From Aphelocoma coerulescens (Eukaryota; Chordata; Aves; Passeriformes; Corvidae): a DNA stretch of 64,000 bases. This document shows positions 37,901-49,792 of the stretch, piece after piece (positions within the stretch are counted from its first letter, which is position 1; every line of letters starts with the position of its first letter). Made by a program: the position numbers and the translations under genes. The notes under the pieces are model-generated. The model was not told where the DNA came from. It worked only from the letters and a program-made list of their open reading frames with translations, and searched no databases. The DNA lies in assembly GCF_041296385.1 (NCBI RefSeq), contig NW_027183981.1:1423501-1487500 (forward strand), given 5' to 3'.

Positions 37901-38879
37901 GGTGTCCCCACGGATGTCCTCCACGCCACATGGACTCCATGGGTGACATCATGGATGTCCTCGAGTCCCCAGCCCCGGGGCTCCCCCGTCACCACCACGG
38001 CACTGGGGCAGGTGCTGGAGCACCTGCTGGAGCACTCTGGAGTGCCAGGCCGTGCTGGGCAAGTACCCCTGGGACCTCCCCAGCTCTCACTCCTGGGCAG
38101 TGGCAGCTCCTGACCAAGCTCCTCTGCCGTGACCCCGCGACACTGGACACTCAACGGCTCCACGGTGGCCCTCAGTCCCCTCCTCGCCAGCATCGAGATG
38201 GGGCTGAGATCTGGAGGATTTGGGTGGCCTCTCCCCAGCCTCAACCCCCTGCTGATCCTCTCTTCGCTGTCACCACCACCGAGGCTTTGGGGACATCTCT
38301 CCTGGTGCCGACAATGGGATCATGCTGGGACCCAGCGGCTGCTGGGATGACATGGGGAACTGCCAAAATTACATCTTGCAGGGCCTCCCATCCCCTGTCC
38401 CTGATGCTGTGGCCACTATGGATGGGGTGGTCCTGGGGGTGTGACTGGCCCGGGAGCCCCTCCTGCTGGCCAAGCTGCTCTGAGGCTACTGCAGGACCAG
38501 CAATGGCTTGGAAATGAGGAGATTCCCCAGCAGTTACTGGCACCGGGATTTCAGGGTGCTGGTGGGGCCAGGACAGCTGGAGAAGGAGAAGACAAAAGGA
38601 GGTTTTGGGGGTGCTGTGGGTGCTGTCACTCACCTGGCATCTCCTGAGGGATGTGAGGACACAGCAGGTGGTGACCATGGCTCGTTGGGTGTCACAGGAG
38701 TTCAGCGAGCACTACATGGGTATGGGCAGGGGATGTCACCCCCTAAACGGGGTTGTCACCACACAAATGGGGGTTGTCACTGCACAAATGGGGTGGGAGG
38801 GTGTGGGAGGGGACCCCAGGTGGGTGGGGTGGGGTCACTCTGGTGGGCAGGCACTGAGAGATGAGGGCAGGGACAGGTG

Positions 38880-39120
38880 GCTTGGTGTGGTGGGACATCT
38901 TCGGGTCCCCTGGGTGGTCACCACCATGTCCCCTGGATGGCCACCACCATGCTGCCTGGGTGGACACCACTGTGTCCCCTTGATGACCTCCACCATGTCC
39001 TCTGTATGGCCACCACTCTGTCCCCCAGATGGCCACCACTCTCCCCTCGGTGATGGTCCCTGGGTGGCCACCACTATGTCTCCATGGCCAATACTGTTGT
39101 GTCCCCTGGACACTGGCCAC
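38880..39120. repeat. GGCCACCACCATGTCCCC minisatellite
   Basis: About eight ~29-bp units of the form TGGATGGCCACCACCATG and TGTCCCC in a PGLYRP2 intron. A similar GTCCCCATC-rich stretch fills 39,590-39,835, the next intron. Confidence 0.75.
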
Positions 39121-39322
39121 CTCATGTCCTGGCCAGAGGACACTCTGAGCAGCCCCTCCCCGTCCCCTCAGTAACTCCCAGGAGGACCCTCCCACATCCA
39201 GGCTGAAGGTCCCTCAGGTGTCCCCACGTGTCCCAAAGGACCCATTGAGCCTCTTGTCCCCAGGTGGACTCTGCCATGTCCCCAAGGGCTCATGAGACAC
39301 ATGGAGCCCCTTGCCCCTGCAG

Positions 39323-39533
39323 AGTGCCTGGCCATTGTGCCCCGCTGCATGTGGGGGGCCCGTCCCTGCTGGGGCACCCTGTAATTGCTGCAGCTCCTGC
39401 TGGGCTCCATGTTCCTCCACCACACCCTGGAGCCGACACGGCCATGCCAGAGCTTCTGCCCCTGTGCCCGTGCCACGAGGGACAGGCAGAGCTTTCACCA
39501 GGACACCCGCACCTGGGACGACATTGGCTGCAG
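39323..39533 (+). pseudogene. PGLYRP2: PGLYRP2 amidase domain, first exon
   Basis: The acceptor CCCTGCAG is followed by ECLAIVPRCMWGARP, then one in-frame TAA, then LLQLLLGSMFLHHTLEP containing the first zinc-ligand histidine, and HQDTRTWDDIG before a GTCATT donor. The stop codon falls before the zinc site. Confidence 0.8.
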
Positions 39534-39844
39534 GTCATTGTCACCCCTCAAGGGAGCTGTCATTGTACCCTTGTGGGCCCTGTCACCCCCTGAGAGACCC
39601 GTTGCCTCCCAAGGTCCCCATCACCCCCTGCAGTCACTGTGACCCCTGTGATCCCTGTCACCCACTGTGGTCCCCATCACTGTCCCCTTGTAGTCCCCAC
39701 CATTGTCCCCCCACTGTCCCTATCACTGTCCCACTGTGGTCTCTGTCACCCTCTGTGGTCCCTTTCGCCCCCCATGGTCCCCTTGTAGTCCCTACCATTG
39801 TCCCCTCCATGATCCCCACCATTGTCCCCATCAGGTCCTTGCAG

Positions 39845-40163
39845 CTTCGTGGTGGGCTCAGACGGATACCTGTACGAGGGTCGGGGGTGGCGCTGGGTCG
39901 GTGCCCACACCAAGGACTACAATACCAAAGGCTTGGGCATTGGCATCACCTGGGACTTCTCGGCCACCCTGCTGGACCCCGACACCCTGGCCCTGGTGCA
40001 GGACGAGCTCCTGCCCTGTGCCGTCCACTCTGGCCCCGTCCGGCCAGACTTCACCCTGTGTGGCCACCGCCAGCTCAGCCATGCCAACTGCCCTGGCAAC
40101 GCCCTCTTCCAGGAGATCCAGAGCTGGCCCAGCTTCCAGGGCTTGGGGTGGGTGTCCCAGTAG
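39845..40163 (+). pseudogene. PGLYRP2: PGLYRP2 amidase domain, last exon (frame intact)
   Basis: From a TCCTTGCAG acceptor the frame reads FVVGSDGYLYEGRGWRWVGA, then HRQLSHANCPGNAL with the remaining zinc ligands His and Cys of amidase-type PGRPs, and ends at TAG 40,161-40,163. This exon is unbroken, so decay upstream may be comparatively young or the exon is under less obvious damage. Confidence 0.85.
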
Positions 40164-40199
40164 GGTTGGTGGGAGGGGGTTTGGAGTGATGATGCTGGG

Positions 40200-40480
40200 A
40201 CTGACTGTGCCCTGTGCCATGCTCCATGGTCATGTCCCGTGCCATGTCCTGTGTCCTGTGCCATGTCCTATGCCCTGTGTCCCGTGCCATGCTCCACAGT
40301 CATGTCCCATGTCCCTGTGCTCTCTAGCTGTGCCCCGTGTCTTGTGTCATGTCCCATGTCCTGTGCCATGCTCCAAGGTCATGTCCCAACCCACGGCATG
40401 CCCTCTATCCTGTGCCATGTCCCACGCCACACTTCACACCATGCCCCACGCCATGCCCCAGGCCATGCCCCAAGCCGTGC
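40200..40480. repeat. CCATGTCC/CCATGCCC low-complexity repeat
   Basis: Repeated GTGCCATGTCCTGTG and CCATGCTCCA motifs directly after the PGLYRP2 stop. No gene. Confidence 0.75.
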
Positions 40481-40769
40481 ATGGCTGCCTCATTCTGTCA
40501 CCGTCACCATCCCTGTCACTGTCCCCATCACTGCTTCCTTCCTGCTGCTGCATTGGCCAATCCCCGGGTTAAAACCCTCGGCGCCAGCATGGCATTGCCC
40601 AGCCCTGGGCCTTGCTGGTGGCTGCCCAAGGTGTCCCCCAGGGTGGGGGGTGACATTGGCACACAGCTGGCACACACCTGGTATCAGGGCTGGCAGTGGG
40701 GCTGGCACCCACCTGGGACCGGGGTGGGGACTGTCCTGGATCAGGGCTTGGCATTGTGGCACCAGGCCT

Positions 40770-41115
40770 GGGAACTGAGGCTGGGAACTGGGACTGGGGC
40801 TGGGGAGTGGGGCTGGACACTGAGGCTGGGCTGTGGGCAGTGGGACTGGCCACCAGTATTGGGCACTGACACTGGGGACTGGCAGCTGGACTGAACAATG
40901 GGGACAGGCACTGAGGCTGGATGCTGGCACTGGGCACTGGCACTGGATATCAGCACCAGGCACTGGGACTGGACACTGGGAATGGACACTGGGACTGGGC
41001 ACCAATACTGGGCAGTGAGGCTGGATACTGCAGCTGGGCATCGACATTGGGCACTGGCACTGGGTGCTGGGGCTGGACACTGGCACTGGGCACCAGCACT
41101 GGGCACTGAGCCAGG
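40770..41115. repeat. GGCACTGG-type minisatellite
   Basis: Units of 12-18 bp (GGACACTGGGACTGG, GGGCACTGGCACTGG) fill this stretch; the interval 41,116-41,510 that follows shows no gene. Confidence 0.8.
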
Positions 41116-41511
41116 AGCAGGATAAGCCCCTCTGCCCCTTCTCCTTTGTCCCCCTGAGCCCCCCCTTTGCCTACCCAAAGCTTGGCTGCACCAGATCCTG
41201 GCAGGATTTGGCATCTTTGGGGGATGTTTCCCACAGGATGAGGGGTGGTCTGGCAGTACTGGGTGTGCTGACTCTGGTCCCCCCCAGACCCAGATGAGAG
41301 GACCCCCTGGGGGGCTGCCAGAAGCCCTAAAATGAGACCTCCCCGACCTCCCAGTCCAGCAACGCCAAGGTGGGCACCCCCCACCCCTGATCCCACCCCC
41401 CAAGGGTGCTGGCCCCAGGGGTGACATGGAGCTGTCCCTGGCCCCTCCTCCAGGTGCTCTTATGGAAGAGTCTCCTCCAAGAGAGGAAAAGTTACAGTGG
41501 CACCAAAGCTC

Positions 41512-41855
41512 ACAGAATCACAGATTTAACTGGGTTGTAAAAGGCCTTTGAGATCAAGGCCAACCTATGACCTAACACCACCTTATCAACTAAACCATGG
41601 CACTGAGTGCCACATCCAGTCTTTTTTTATACACCGCCAGGACCGGTGACTCTACCACCCCCCTGGGCAGCCCATTCCAGTGCCCAATCACTCTTTCAGT
41701 GAAGAATTTTTTCCTAATGTCCAGCTTCAACTCCCCCTGGCACAGCTTAAGACTGTGTCCTCCCATTCTGTCAGTGGTTGCCTGGGAGAACCAGCCCCAC
41801 CTGACTACAACCTCCTTTCCAGGAGCTGTAGAGAGTGATACAGTTGAGACAGCGG
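41512..41855 (-). mobile_element. CR1 LINE 3' end, antisense
   Basis: Starts with CACAGAATCACAGATTTAAC (CR1 tail in reverse) and continues through GGGCAGCCCATTCCAGTGCC, TTTTTTCCTAATGTCCAGC and CCTCCTTTCCAGGAGCTGTA, the order of another CR1 subfamily. Confidence 0.85.
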
Positions 41856-41884
41856 TGACGGTCCTGATGGCAAGAGTTGCAGGA

Positions 41885-42105
41885 CAGCACGGTGGAAGGG
41901 GTCCCAGTGACACTCTTGTCCCCACACAGTCCCTGTTTGGGGGCCCCAGTGACACTACTGTCCCTGCAGGGTCTCCACCGGAGCCATTTGGGGGGGTGGG
42001 CGGGTGCTGGGGCAGTCCTGGTGACAATCCTGGTGACAGTCCTGTCCCTGCAGGTTCACCACCGGAGCAGTTTGGGGGGTTCCGGTGACACTGTTGTGTT
42101 TGCAG
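41885..42105. repeat. Short tandem repeat of about 60 bp
   Basis: Three to four diverged units containing CAGTGACACT, GTCCCTGCAGG and CCGGAGCAGTTTGGGGG. Confidence 0.6.
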
Positions 42106-42114
42106 GGTACTTCC

Positions 42115-43691
42115 AAATGCAGCCAACAGGAGAGTTCCCGACTCACAGGGGCCCCACTCACAGGGACTTTGCTGCTCACCGCTGCTGCGGCCCAGCACAG
42201 CTCCAGGGGGCTCCTTTGGCACCCCTGGGGTGGCCTTTAGTCACAACAAGGTTTCATCCTGGCCCCACTTGCGATCTGCTGCTTTCTCTGCTCACAGGCC
42301 CTCCATGCTGACATCCCATGTCATCCTGGGGCTCTTTCATCTTCCAAAGACATCTGAGGGCAGGGCCACTCACAGTGACTCCGTGGCAAAACCAGAGGTG
42401 TCTCTAGGTGCTAAGGAGCCCTTTTGGCAACGGCACTCCCCGGGGTTCCATGGGAACATCCCAGGGCTCTCTATGTTCCTAAGGAACAGGCAGGGGAAGG
42501 GCAATCCCAGGGCCTCCAGGGTAACATCCCAGCAATCTCCACGCTGCTAAGGAGCCACGATGTCACAGGAACTCACAGGCCATCTACAGTGACATTCCAG
42601 GGGGCTCTCTGCTGCTGCTGGAGAGCACTGATGTCAGAGACACTCACACTTGGCCCCTGGAGACAGTCCAGGAGGTTCCATGTTGCCAAACAGCTGGGAT
42701 GTCACAGGCACTCACAGGGGCTCCATGGGGACATCCCAGGGGTCTCAAAGGCTGCAAAAGAACCATGAGGACTCGTGCTGCCACAGGGGCTCCATGGGGA
42801 CATCCCAGGCTCTCCATGCTGCTAAAGAGATGGGATGGCACAGGAACTTTAACATCACTTAAAGAATCATAGGAAAGGTATCAGGAAAGAAAGATTTCAT
42901 ATCAAAGCCACAGCAGGACAGGGTTCCTTGACAAGCTTCACTCTACTACTGACACAACAGTTAAAGCACTGCGAGGAAAAGCAACAAACAAAATCCAGAG
43001 TCAGTCAATCCAAAATGAAATACCATGAAAATCATCTGTGTGTGTGTGTATGTGCATGTCTTTGTCAAGATGCTATAAAGAGTAAGGATAAAAAGAACAT
43101 GGCCTAAAGGCTCAATAGCACTTCACTTAACTAAAAGGTAGCAACATTTAAACTTATAAGTTAAACTTAACCATTTAGCAGTGGAATAACACTGAAAAGC
43201 TTTTAGACTCAACCATACTTCATTTTAAACAACACTTAACTGAGAACTGAACTCAAACCAGACACCTCAGAACAGGACCCATACAGGATTCACCATACCT
43301 CTATAGTAACTTTACTTACAAGCATAAGTTACTTACAGTTGTAAAGCACTTAAAGATCCAGGAGAGCAGCCCCTCTCCCACATTCCAGAGAGGACATGCA
43401 CACCTGCACGCAGTGTTTACCATTCAGGCACAAACAAAGTTTCCAAGGCTGTTAAAATAAAAAAAAAGCAGGAACACATTCGACAGCACCAGTTGGTGGG
43501 AGCACACGTTGTCTTTGATAAGCTCAAGAGTAGCTCAGCCAAGCTGCAGTTTGTCAAGGCCGAGGCCTAACCAGCATTTCTCAGATCATGGGGAGGCTGA
43601 AAAATGGGAGGGAAGGGGAATGCACCACCACAAGCCATGAGATCACACCCGATCACAGGCCCTCCGTGCTGACATCCCGTGTCATCACAGG
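42115..43691 (-). repeat. Inverted repeat 2, right arm
   Basis: Reverse complement of 7,357-8,945, with more differences than inverted repeat 1 (substitutions every few tens of bases and a few indels), so it is older. Here the sequence continues at 43,692 into more 70-bp units, while the left arm is cut by the ERV LTR. Confidence 0.85.
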
Positions 43692-45590
43692 GCTCTTAAT
43701 CCTCCAAAGACTTCTGAGGTCATGGGCACTCACAGGGGCTCCGTGGGGACAACAGAGGGGTCTCTACATGCCACAGAGCCCATTTGGCTCAGGCACGCAC
43801 TGAAACAAAGGGTTCCAGAAAGATCTCCCAGTGGTCTCCATGCTCCTAAAGAACACCGAGGTCATGGGCAATCCCAGAGGCTCCACGGGGACATCCCAGG
43901 GGTCTCCCATCTACCAAACCAGACTGAGCTCACAGGCTGCAACAGGATGTCAGTTGTGACATCAGTGGTGTCTCTAGGCTGCTGAGGAGCCCTGATGTCA
44001 CAGGATCTCACAGGGGCTCCACGGGGACATTCCAGGGATCTGCAGGCTGAAAAAGAGGTCTCTTGTCACAGTCAGTCACAGAGGTGCCATTGTGACATCC
44101 CAGTGGTCTCTGCTCAGAGGAACACTGAGGTTACCAGCAATCCCAGGGGCTCCATGGGGATATCCCAGGGCTCTCCAGGCTGCTCAAGAGCTCTGATGTC
44201 ACCAGCAGTGACACAAGCTCCTTGGGGATCTCTGTCGCTGCTGCAGTGGCAGCTTCAGACAAAGGCTCCTAGAGCAGCACGGCCATTGAGTCACGAGGGG
44301 CACAGAGGGACCCCTGGCTTTCTCAGGTCCTTCTCACAGACAGGAGCCTGGGGCAGCTGCATCCAAGCCCAGCCTCACACTGTCACTGGTTTCAGTAACT
44401 CTGTCCAGCAGGACTTGAACATGGCAAAACTTATAGATCAACTTATAGAAAACAAATTATTCAGTAGGAGAAATGATTTGACACAAAGAACTCGATCACA
44501 ATTATTGACTACACAGGAGAAAATCCAAACCTGCTCCTGGCAGTGTACAGTAGAGCACAATAGAGTGCACTCTATTAAAGCAGTAGGGAAGCAGTCATAT
44601 TTCAGCAAGCAAACAGAAACAGTTATGAAGTAGAGCTCGTGTAACTCCCCACACCAACACTCGTGGCAGCTCTCTTTCTCTTCACCTCCAGGAGTAGCCT
44701 TGGTGGGCGTCACTGCCAGGAAGGAACCTCCACATACTCCAAGGAGGAAGATTTTAGAAGAACCTACCCTAGCAAAGAGGACTGCACTTTTACAGTTGAA
44801 AGGGATTGACTGGCTGGCAGAGGCCTTCAGGGCACTTTAGCAGCTTCTCTGCAAATGTTTTGCCTCACTATCAGCACCTTCATTCTGGCTTACTTGCCTG
44901 AAGGAGTTTCAGCAGAATCCAACACCAAAACAACACATGGTGCTTCCTCTCAATCCACCCTGAGAGCTTTGTAAATAGGACATTGTCCAAGTGCCTTGAC
45001 CACATTCCAAGGCAAAGCAGCCATTGTCCAAGTGCCTTGACCACATTCCAAGGCAAAGCAGCCAGCCCAAAGCATCCTGCTACAGCTCCCAGGGGTCTCC
45101 AGACTGCTAAAGGGCAGGGAGGTCAAAGGCACTCCCAAGGCTTCCATCCTCACATCCTAGGTGGTTCGAGGTTTCCAAAGATCCCTGAGCTCACCTGCAC
45201 TCACAGGGCTCCCATGGGGACATCTCAGAGCTCTCTGGGGATGATGAAGACCCGTGTGCTCAGAGGCACTCACAGCCATTCAGTGGGTACATCCGAGGTG
45301 ACTTTAGTCAGCTACGGCACCGCTGTGTCACAGGCACTCACTGGGGTTCCATGAGGACATCCCAGCGCTCTCTGTGCTCCTGAAGAACACTGAGGGCACA
45401 AACAACCCCAGGGGCTCTACGGGGACATCCTAGGAGTGTCCCATTTGCAAACCGCACGGAGCTCACAGCCCTTAACAGGGTCTCAGTGGTGACATCCCAC
45501 GTGTCTCAAGGCTGCTAAGGAGCTGGGAGGTCACAGGCACTCACAGGACCTCAGTGGTGACATTCCAGGGGGCTCCACGCTGCTAAAGAG
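43692..45590 (-). repeat. ~70-bp tandem repeat block, minus orientation
   Basis: Diverged units of roughly 70 bp. On the plus strand they read GGGGACATCCCAGGG, CTCCA...GCTGCTAA and GTCA...CACTCACAGGGGCTCCA. Less repetitive sequence lies at about 44,330-44,930. A 44-bp exact tandem duplication occurs at about 44,985-45,060 (CCAAGTGCCTTGACCACATT). No gene is supported. Confidence 0.75.
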
Positions 45591-45734
45591 ATGGGATGGC
45601 ACAGGAAACCGGCAGCAGCCGGCTCGGGCAGGACGCTCGAGGGCTCCTCTGCCCCGGAGGGGTACCAGTCCCCTAAATCCTACTCCTTTATTTTTCACCA
45701 TCAGGCCCTACCAGAACACTTTTTTTCCCCCAAG

Positions 45735-46770
45735 GTTTGTTTTCTGTTGCACCCACAGCAGCCCCGCCGCGCTCCCGGCGAGCCGCCTCCCTTCGCTCCG
45801 CCTGCGCCGCCACGGCCCCGCTGCCCCAGAGCCCACACAGCCCCCACACACAGCCCGGCCGGCGGGGATCGCGTCGGGGCGGCCGAGCCCGGCCCCAAGC
45901 CGCCGGCCCCGGCGCGAGTTCCCCCGCCCGCCGCGAGAGCGCAGGGCCGGGCGCCCTTGGCCGGCTTTCGGCTTTGGTTGCGCGAGGTGAGAGGAGGTAA
46001 TTTTGTGTGTCTGTTGCGGGGTGGTTTATTTTTCGGCGCGGGAGGCGGAGGTGCGGGTATGGGGAGGGGTGTTAGAGGGGAGCGTGGTAGTTGGTTGTTT
46101 CCCTTTTGCACCAGCCCAGGCGGCTTTTTCTTCTGCATTTCTTTCCTTCCTTCTGTTTTCCCCTCGCTCCCCGCGCCGCCTTGCAGGGCCCGCGCGCGGC
46201 CCAGGCCGCCCCGCCCTCCCCGCTCAGGCTCGGCGGTGGCGCGGAGCAGCACGGGAAAGGCTTTTCCCGCCGCCGCCCAGGGTCCCAGGCGCGGCCGGCG
46301 GCGGCGGCGGCCGGGAGAGGAGGAGGCTGCGCGGGGGCAGCGGGCGCGTTGGGCGAGCAGGGGGAGCCGGGCACGGGTGAGGCTGGGCACGGGCTGCGGG
46401 TGGTGGCGGGGGGCTGCGCGGCGTCTCTTTGCGAAAAGATTTCTGGCTGGGTCGCTTGGAGTCTTTTGGTTTTACGGCGTTTTTCCCGCGGTCCCGCGCT
46501 TCTTCTTCATCCCGCGGCGGGGGCGAGCAGGAGCGCAGCGGGGCGAGGGAGCGATGCAGAAATGAAGGCGGGAGGCGGGGCAGGGGCACGGCGGGTTTAG
46601 AGACCCGGGCCCCGGGCTTAGAGAGCTCCCGCTGCTGCCTGTCCGGGGGCGGGGCGGGGGGCAGGAACTCCGGCGGCTCCTAAAGACTCCCTCCTTCTCT
46701 CCCCGGGAGCAGTGCGGAGTGGTGAGGCGCAGGAGAGGGGCAGTGGCGGTGGTGGCGGTGAGAGAGAGAG
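45735..46770. promoter_or_regulatory. CpG island
   Basis: About 1 kb of very GC-rich, CpG-dense DNA (GGGGCGGGGCGGGGG, GGCGGCGGCGGCGG, many CGCG steps) in a neighbourhood otherwise poor in CpG. It looks like a promoter and first exon of an unidentified transcript. Frames of over 200 codons on both strands are explained by composition, and no recognisable protein or splice-bounded exon was found. It separates the two 70-bp repeat blocks of opposite orientation. Confidence 0.65.
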
Positions 46771-46784
46771 GAGGGAGATTAAAG

Positions 46785-47885
46785 AGCCTTGGGATGTCAC
46801 CATGGAGTGCCCGTGACTGCTCCTGACCTGTCTTTAGCAGCCCAGAGTCTTCTAGGATGTGACCGTGGAGCGTCTGTCACTGTCAGGGCTCCTTAGAAGG
46901 CCCAGAGAGCCCTGCGATGTCACCATGGAAGCCGTGTGAGTGCAGGTGAGCTCAGGGCTCTTTAAAAACCTGGCTCCCTTTGGAATGTGAGGATGGAAGC
47001 CTTGGGGAGGGCCTTTGACCTGACTGCTCTTCAGCAGTTTAGAGAAACCTGGCATGTCCCCATGGAGCCGTTGTCACTGCCGCTGACATCAGAGCTCTTT
47101 AGCAGCCTAGAGACACGGGGGATGTCAGTACAAAGCTGCTGTCATTGCCTGTGACCTCAGTGTTCTTTAGGAGCACTGGGATGTCACAATGGAACACTTC
47201 TGGGTGTCTGTGAGGAAGAACCTTTTTAGCAGCCTGGAGACACCTGGGGGGATGTCCCTATGGAGTCCCTGTAACAGCGTGTGACCTGATGGTTCTTTTG
47301 CAGCCTTCGACACCCTCAGAATGTCACCGTAGAGCCGCTGTGAGTGCCTGTGACACTACAGCTTTTCAGCAGCATGGAGACACCTAGGATGTCACTGTGG
47401 AACCCCTGTGAGAGCCTGTGACATCACGGCTGCTCAGCAGCCTGGAGACACCTGTTATGTTGCCATTGAGACCCTGTGACAGCGTGTGAAGTCAGTGTAG
47501 TTTGGCAGATGGGAGACTCCTGGGATGTCGCCATGGAACCCCTGGGATTGCCTGTGACCTCAGTGTTCTTTAGGAGCATAGAGACCACTGGGATGTCACC
47601 ACAGAACCTCAGTGAGTGCCTGTGCCAAATGGGCTCCTGAGCACATAGAGACCGTAGTGTTCTCACCATGCAGCCACTGTGACTGATCGTGACCTCTCAA
47701 GTCTGTGGAAGATTTAAGAGCCCTGGCATGTCACCATGGAGGCCCTGTGACCTCATGTGACCTCACTGCTCTTTAGCAGCCCAGAGAGACTTGAGATGTC
47801 AGCGTGGATGCCTGTCTGTGACCTCTCTACTTTTGAGCAGGCTGGAGAGAACTCTGATGTCACCATGGGCTGGTGGTTCAGGGAG
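46785..47885 (+). repeat. ~70-bp tandem repeat block, plus orientation
   Basis: Clear units with starts near 47,224, 47,293, 47,363 and 47,432 (about 70-bp period): TTTTAGCAGCCTGGAGACACCT, GGATGTCACTGTGGA and CCCTGTGAGAGCCTGTGACAT are variable segments of one unit. Opposite in orientation to 43,692-45,590. Confidence 0.8.
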
Positions 47886-48224
47886 GTAAGGGTGGGGGGA
47901 GGAACATGTGCTAGGGCTCACTGGGACCTGCTCAGGCACTGAGTCAGCAGGGACCACAGCGGTACCCAGGCCTGGGAAACACTCATGTCTCCCACTGGCC
48001 AAGTCTGGTCACAGGAAGCAGGTCTGCCCTCCACTGGGATGAGATGCCACATCTCCCCACTGGAACAGGGGACCAGGTGTACCCCGTGTCCCCAGCATGC
48101 CAAGTGTGGTCATGGGAAGGCCGGGTCTCTCCACTGGGGTCTCAGACACGGTCTGCCTGCTGCCGGCATGGGGCATGGGGAGCCTTCCCTCCTCTACCCA
48201 GGAGGCCAGGTGTGCTCACCAGAA
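47886..48224. other. Unassigned flank of the 28S fragment
   Basis: No gene. It may be further, strongly diverged rDNA (one stretch near 48,075 resembles GGGGTACACCTG of 28S), but I cannot align it with confidence. Confidence 0.3.
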
Positions 48225-48499
48225 CAATCAGAGTAGTGGTATTTCACCGATGGCCGGGACACCAGTGGGCGGGTCACCCAACACTGCCAAGTGTGCACCA
48301 CGCCTCCCACGTATTCCACACCTCTCGTGTCTCGTCGGAGCGCCAGAACAGAGTCAAGCTCAACAGGGTCTTCTTTCCGTGTTGCTTCTGCCAAGCCTGT
48401 TCCGTTGGCTGTGGTTTCTCTGGATAGTAAGTAGGGACAGTGGGAATCTCATTGATCCATTCATTCACATCACTGATTAGATGATGAGGCATTTGGCTA
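48225..48499 (-). rRNA. 28S rRNA fragment, CpG-decayed pseudogene
   Basis: On the minus strand it reads TAGCCAAATGCCTCATCATC and continues through GAGATTCCCACTGTCCCTAC, AAGAAGACCCTGTTGAGCTT, GACACGAGAGGTGTGGAATA and GGTGAAATACCACTACTCTG. These are the ~275 nt of eukaryotic 28S rRNA immediately downstream of the R2 insertion site. Most differences are at CpG (CTCGTC to CTCATC, GACGCG to GATGTG), as expected for methylated, silent rDNA. The fragment starts exactly at the R2 junction (48,499/48,500). No upstream 28S sequence is present in the window. Confidence 0.93.
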
Positions 48500-48705
48500 T
48501 TTACTGAGCATTTATTTTCATATATGTTCCTTTTCTGGGTTAAGTATAGGTGGCCCATCCACCATGGTCCAAATCAGTAGAATTTAGTCTCAAAAGTGGG
48601 TGAAATACAATGCTACATCCTTGGAAGAATTGTGTCGTTCCCACTGTCCTTATGTACCATCAGGCTTTTAACTTTTTTTTTAAATTAGTGTAAGCAATAA
48701 GAACT

Positions 48706-49142
48706 CTATGCAACCGAGCCAGCCTTGCTTGCAAAGATATGAACAATATCAGCTGAGGTGAGGAGGGCTCTGGAGGCCAGGGCCCGGGCAGGCTTCTCCC
48801 GCCATGTTTTGGAGAGACCCAGGGCCTCTAGGAGCTCATTTGTTCCATAGAACCACTTTCTCCACTCTCCAGCAGGAAAGCCCCCAAACTTGGTATCTCC
48901 TGCATTGGCGAGTTCCTGAATGTGTTCATGAAGATGTTGATATTTTCTCACTTTTCCAGTTGCAGCTTCCTGTTGAAGCTTCCTGCTTCAGTGCATTCAC
49001 ATTTGATTGTCACCTCCATCACCAATGCCTGTTTTTCTCTTACAAAGATCAGGTCTGGTTTGTACATTTCACCGTTGTCATCCCTCACATGTGGCTCTTG
49101 AAACACTGTCCAATCCTCCTTTTTAGCTTTGTTGATCAACAT
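48706..49142 (-). pseudogene. R2 copy 1 endonuclease and C-terminus
   Basis: Two overlapping frames hold the restriction-like endonuclease core (YKPDLIFVREKQALVMEVT; the second acidic residue of the PD...D motif is Glu here) and the conserved C-terminal tail (GFPAGEWRKWFYGTNELLEA, ADIVHIFASKAG). One frameshift at about 48,950. The preceding CCHC knuckle (49,150-49,260) is in another frame. Confidence 0.8.
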
Positions 49143-49792
49143 GTCACAGATGTAGTTGTGTCTTTTAATTCTGCCATTTTGTGTTACTGCACAGTTTCCG
49201 ATGATGTGGGAGCACGTTTCATTTTCAGCCTTGCAGTGCCTGCAGCTTTTGACGCACTGACCTTGTCTTCCTCTTGCCAGGAAGGAACTCTTGTGGTGTA
49301 GACATTGGCTCTCAGCTGCAATGTTGTTATTACTTTTCTGTGAGGTATGCCTCTGTATCTAAAGATCCAGAAATTGCTGATGTTATCCTCCTCAAAGTTT
49401 GTAATACTAGGGCCCTGGGATACCAGCTGTTTCCCTTTAGTAAATTCCTCTTTCCTCTGGTTACATGGTCACAGATACTGAGCTTTCAGAGTAGCTACTT
49501 CCCATTCTGATGTTGTGTCATCACCTGCACCATCCAGCAGTTCTGTCTTAGGTTTAGGCTCCCATATGGACAGGATCTTTTCTTTATCTCCTCCAGCTGT
49601 TATCCGTAATTTCCGGTAGATTTGATCGGAGCATTCTTCTTTCAGGAACGATCTTAAGGCATCATCCGACAATTGGGCAAAGTCGACGTAATCTTCGGGC
49701 CTGTATACTTAGATTGAGGCCCATCAATTTGGTGATACCCAAACCTCCATCCTTCATGCTGGAGTGCAGGACGGCATCACATGTGCACAGTG

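Larger units (their letters stand above)
37900..40163 (+). pseudogene. PGLYRP2: PGLYRP2-like peptidoglycan amidase, decayed
   Basis: Family resemblance runs in order but in changing frames: MDSMGDIMDVLES after an acceptor at about 37,900; NGSTVALSPLLASIEMGL near 38,150; DPLFAVTTTEALG near 38,255; GCWDDM near 38,340; MDGVVLGV followed by a stop near 38,425; RDVRTQQVVTMARWVSQEF near 38,650; then the amidase domain at 39,323-39,533 and 39,845-40,163. PGLYRP2 is a secreted N-acetylmuramoyl-L-alanine amidase that cuts bacterial peptidoglycan. At least three frame changes and several stops in the long N-terminal exon, plus a TAA in the first amidase exon, make this copy a pseudogene. CYP4F and PGLYRP2 genes are neighbours in human 19p13. 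Confidence 0.82.

Noticed and set aside
45591..46600. ORFs of up to 324 codons in the CpG island
   Set aside because: GC-rich composition suppresses stops on both strands; no recognisable domain or supported splice sites.
46785..47885. Regularly spaced repeats as a CRISPR array
   Set aside because: Units are ~70 bp, diverged and contiguous with no unique spacers, and the window is vertebrate DNA.
47886..48224. Extension of the 28S fragment further downstream
   Set aside because: Only scattered short similarities to later 28S sequence; not alignable by eye.
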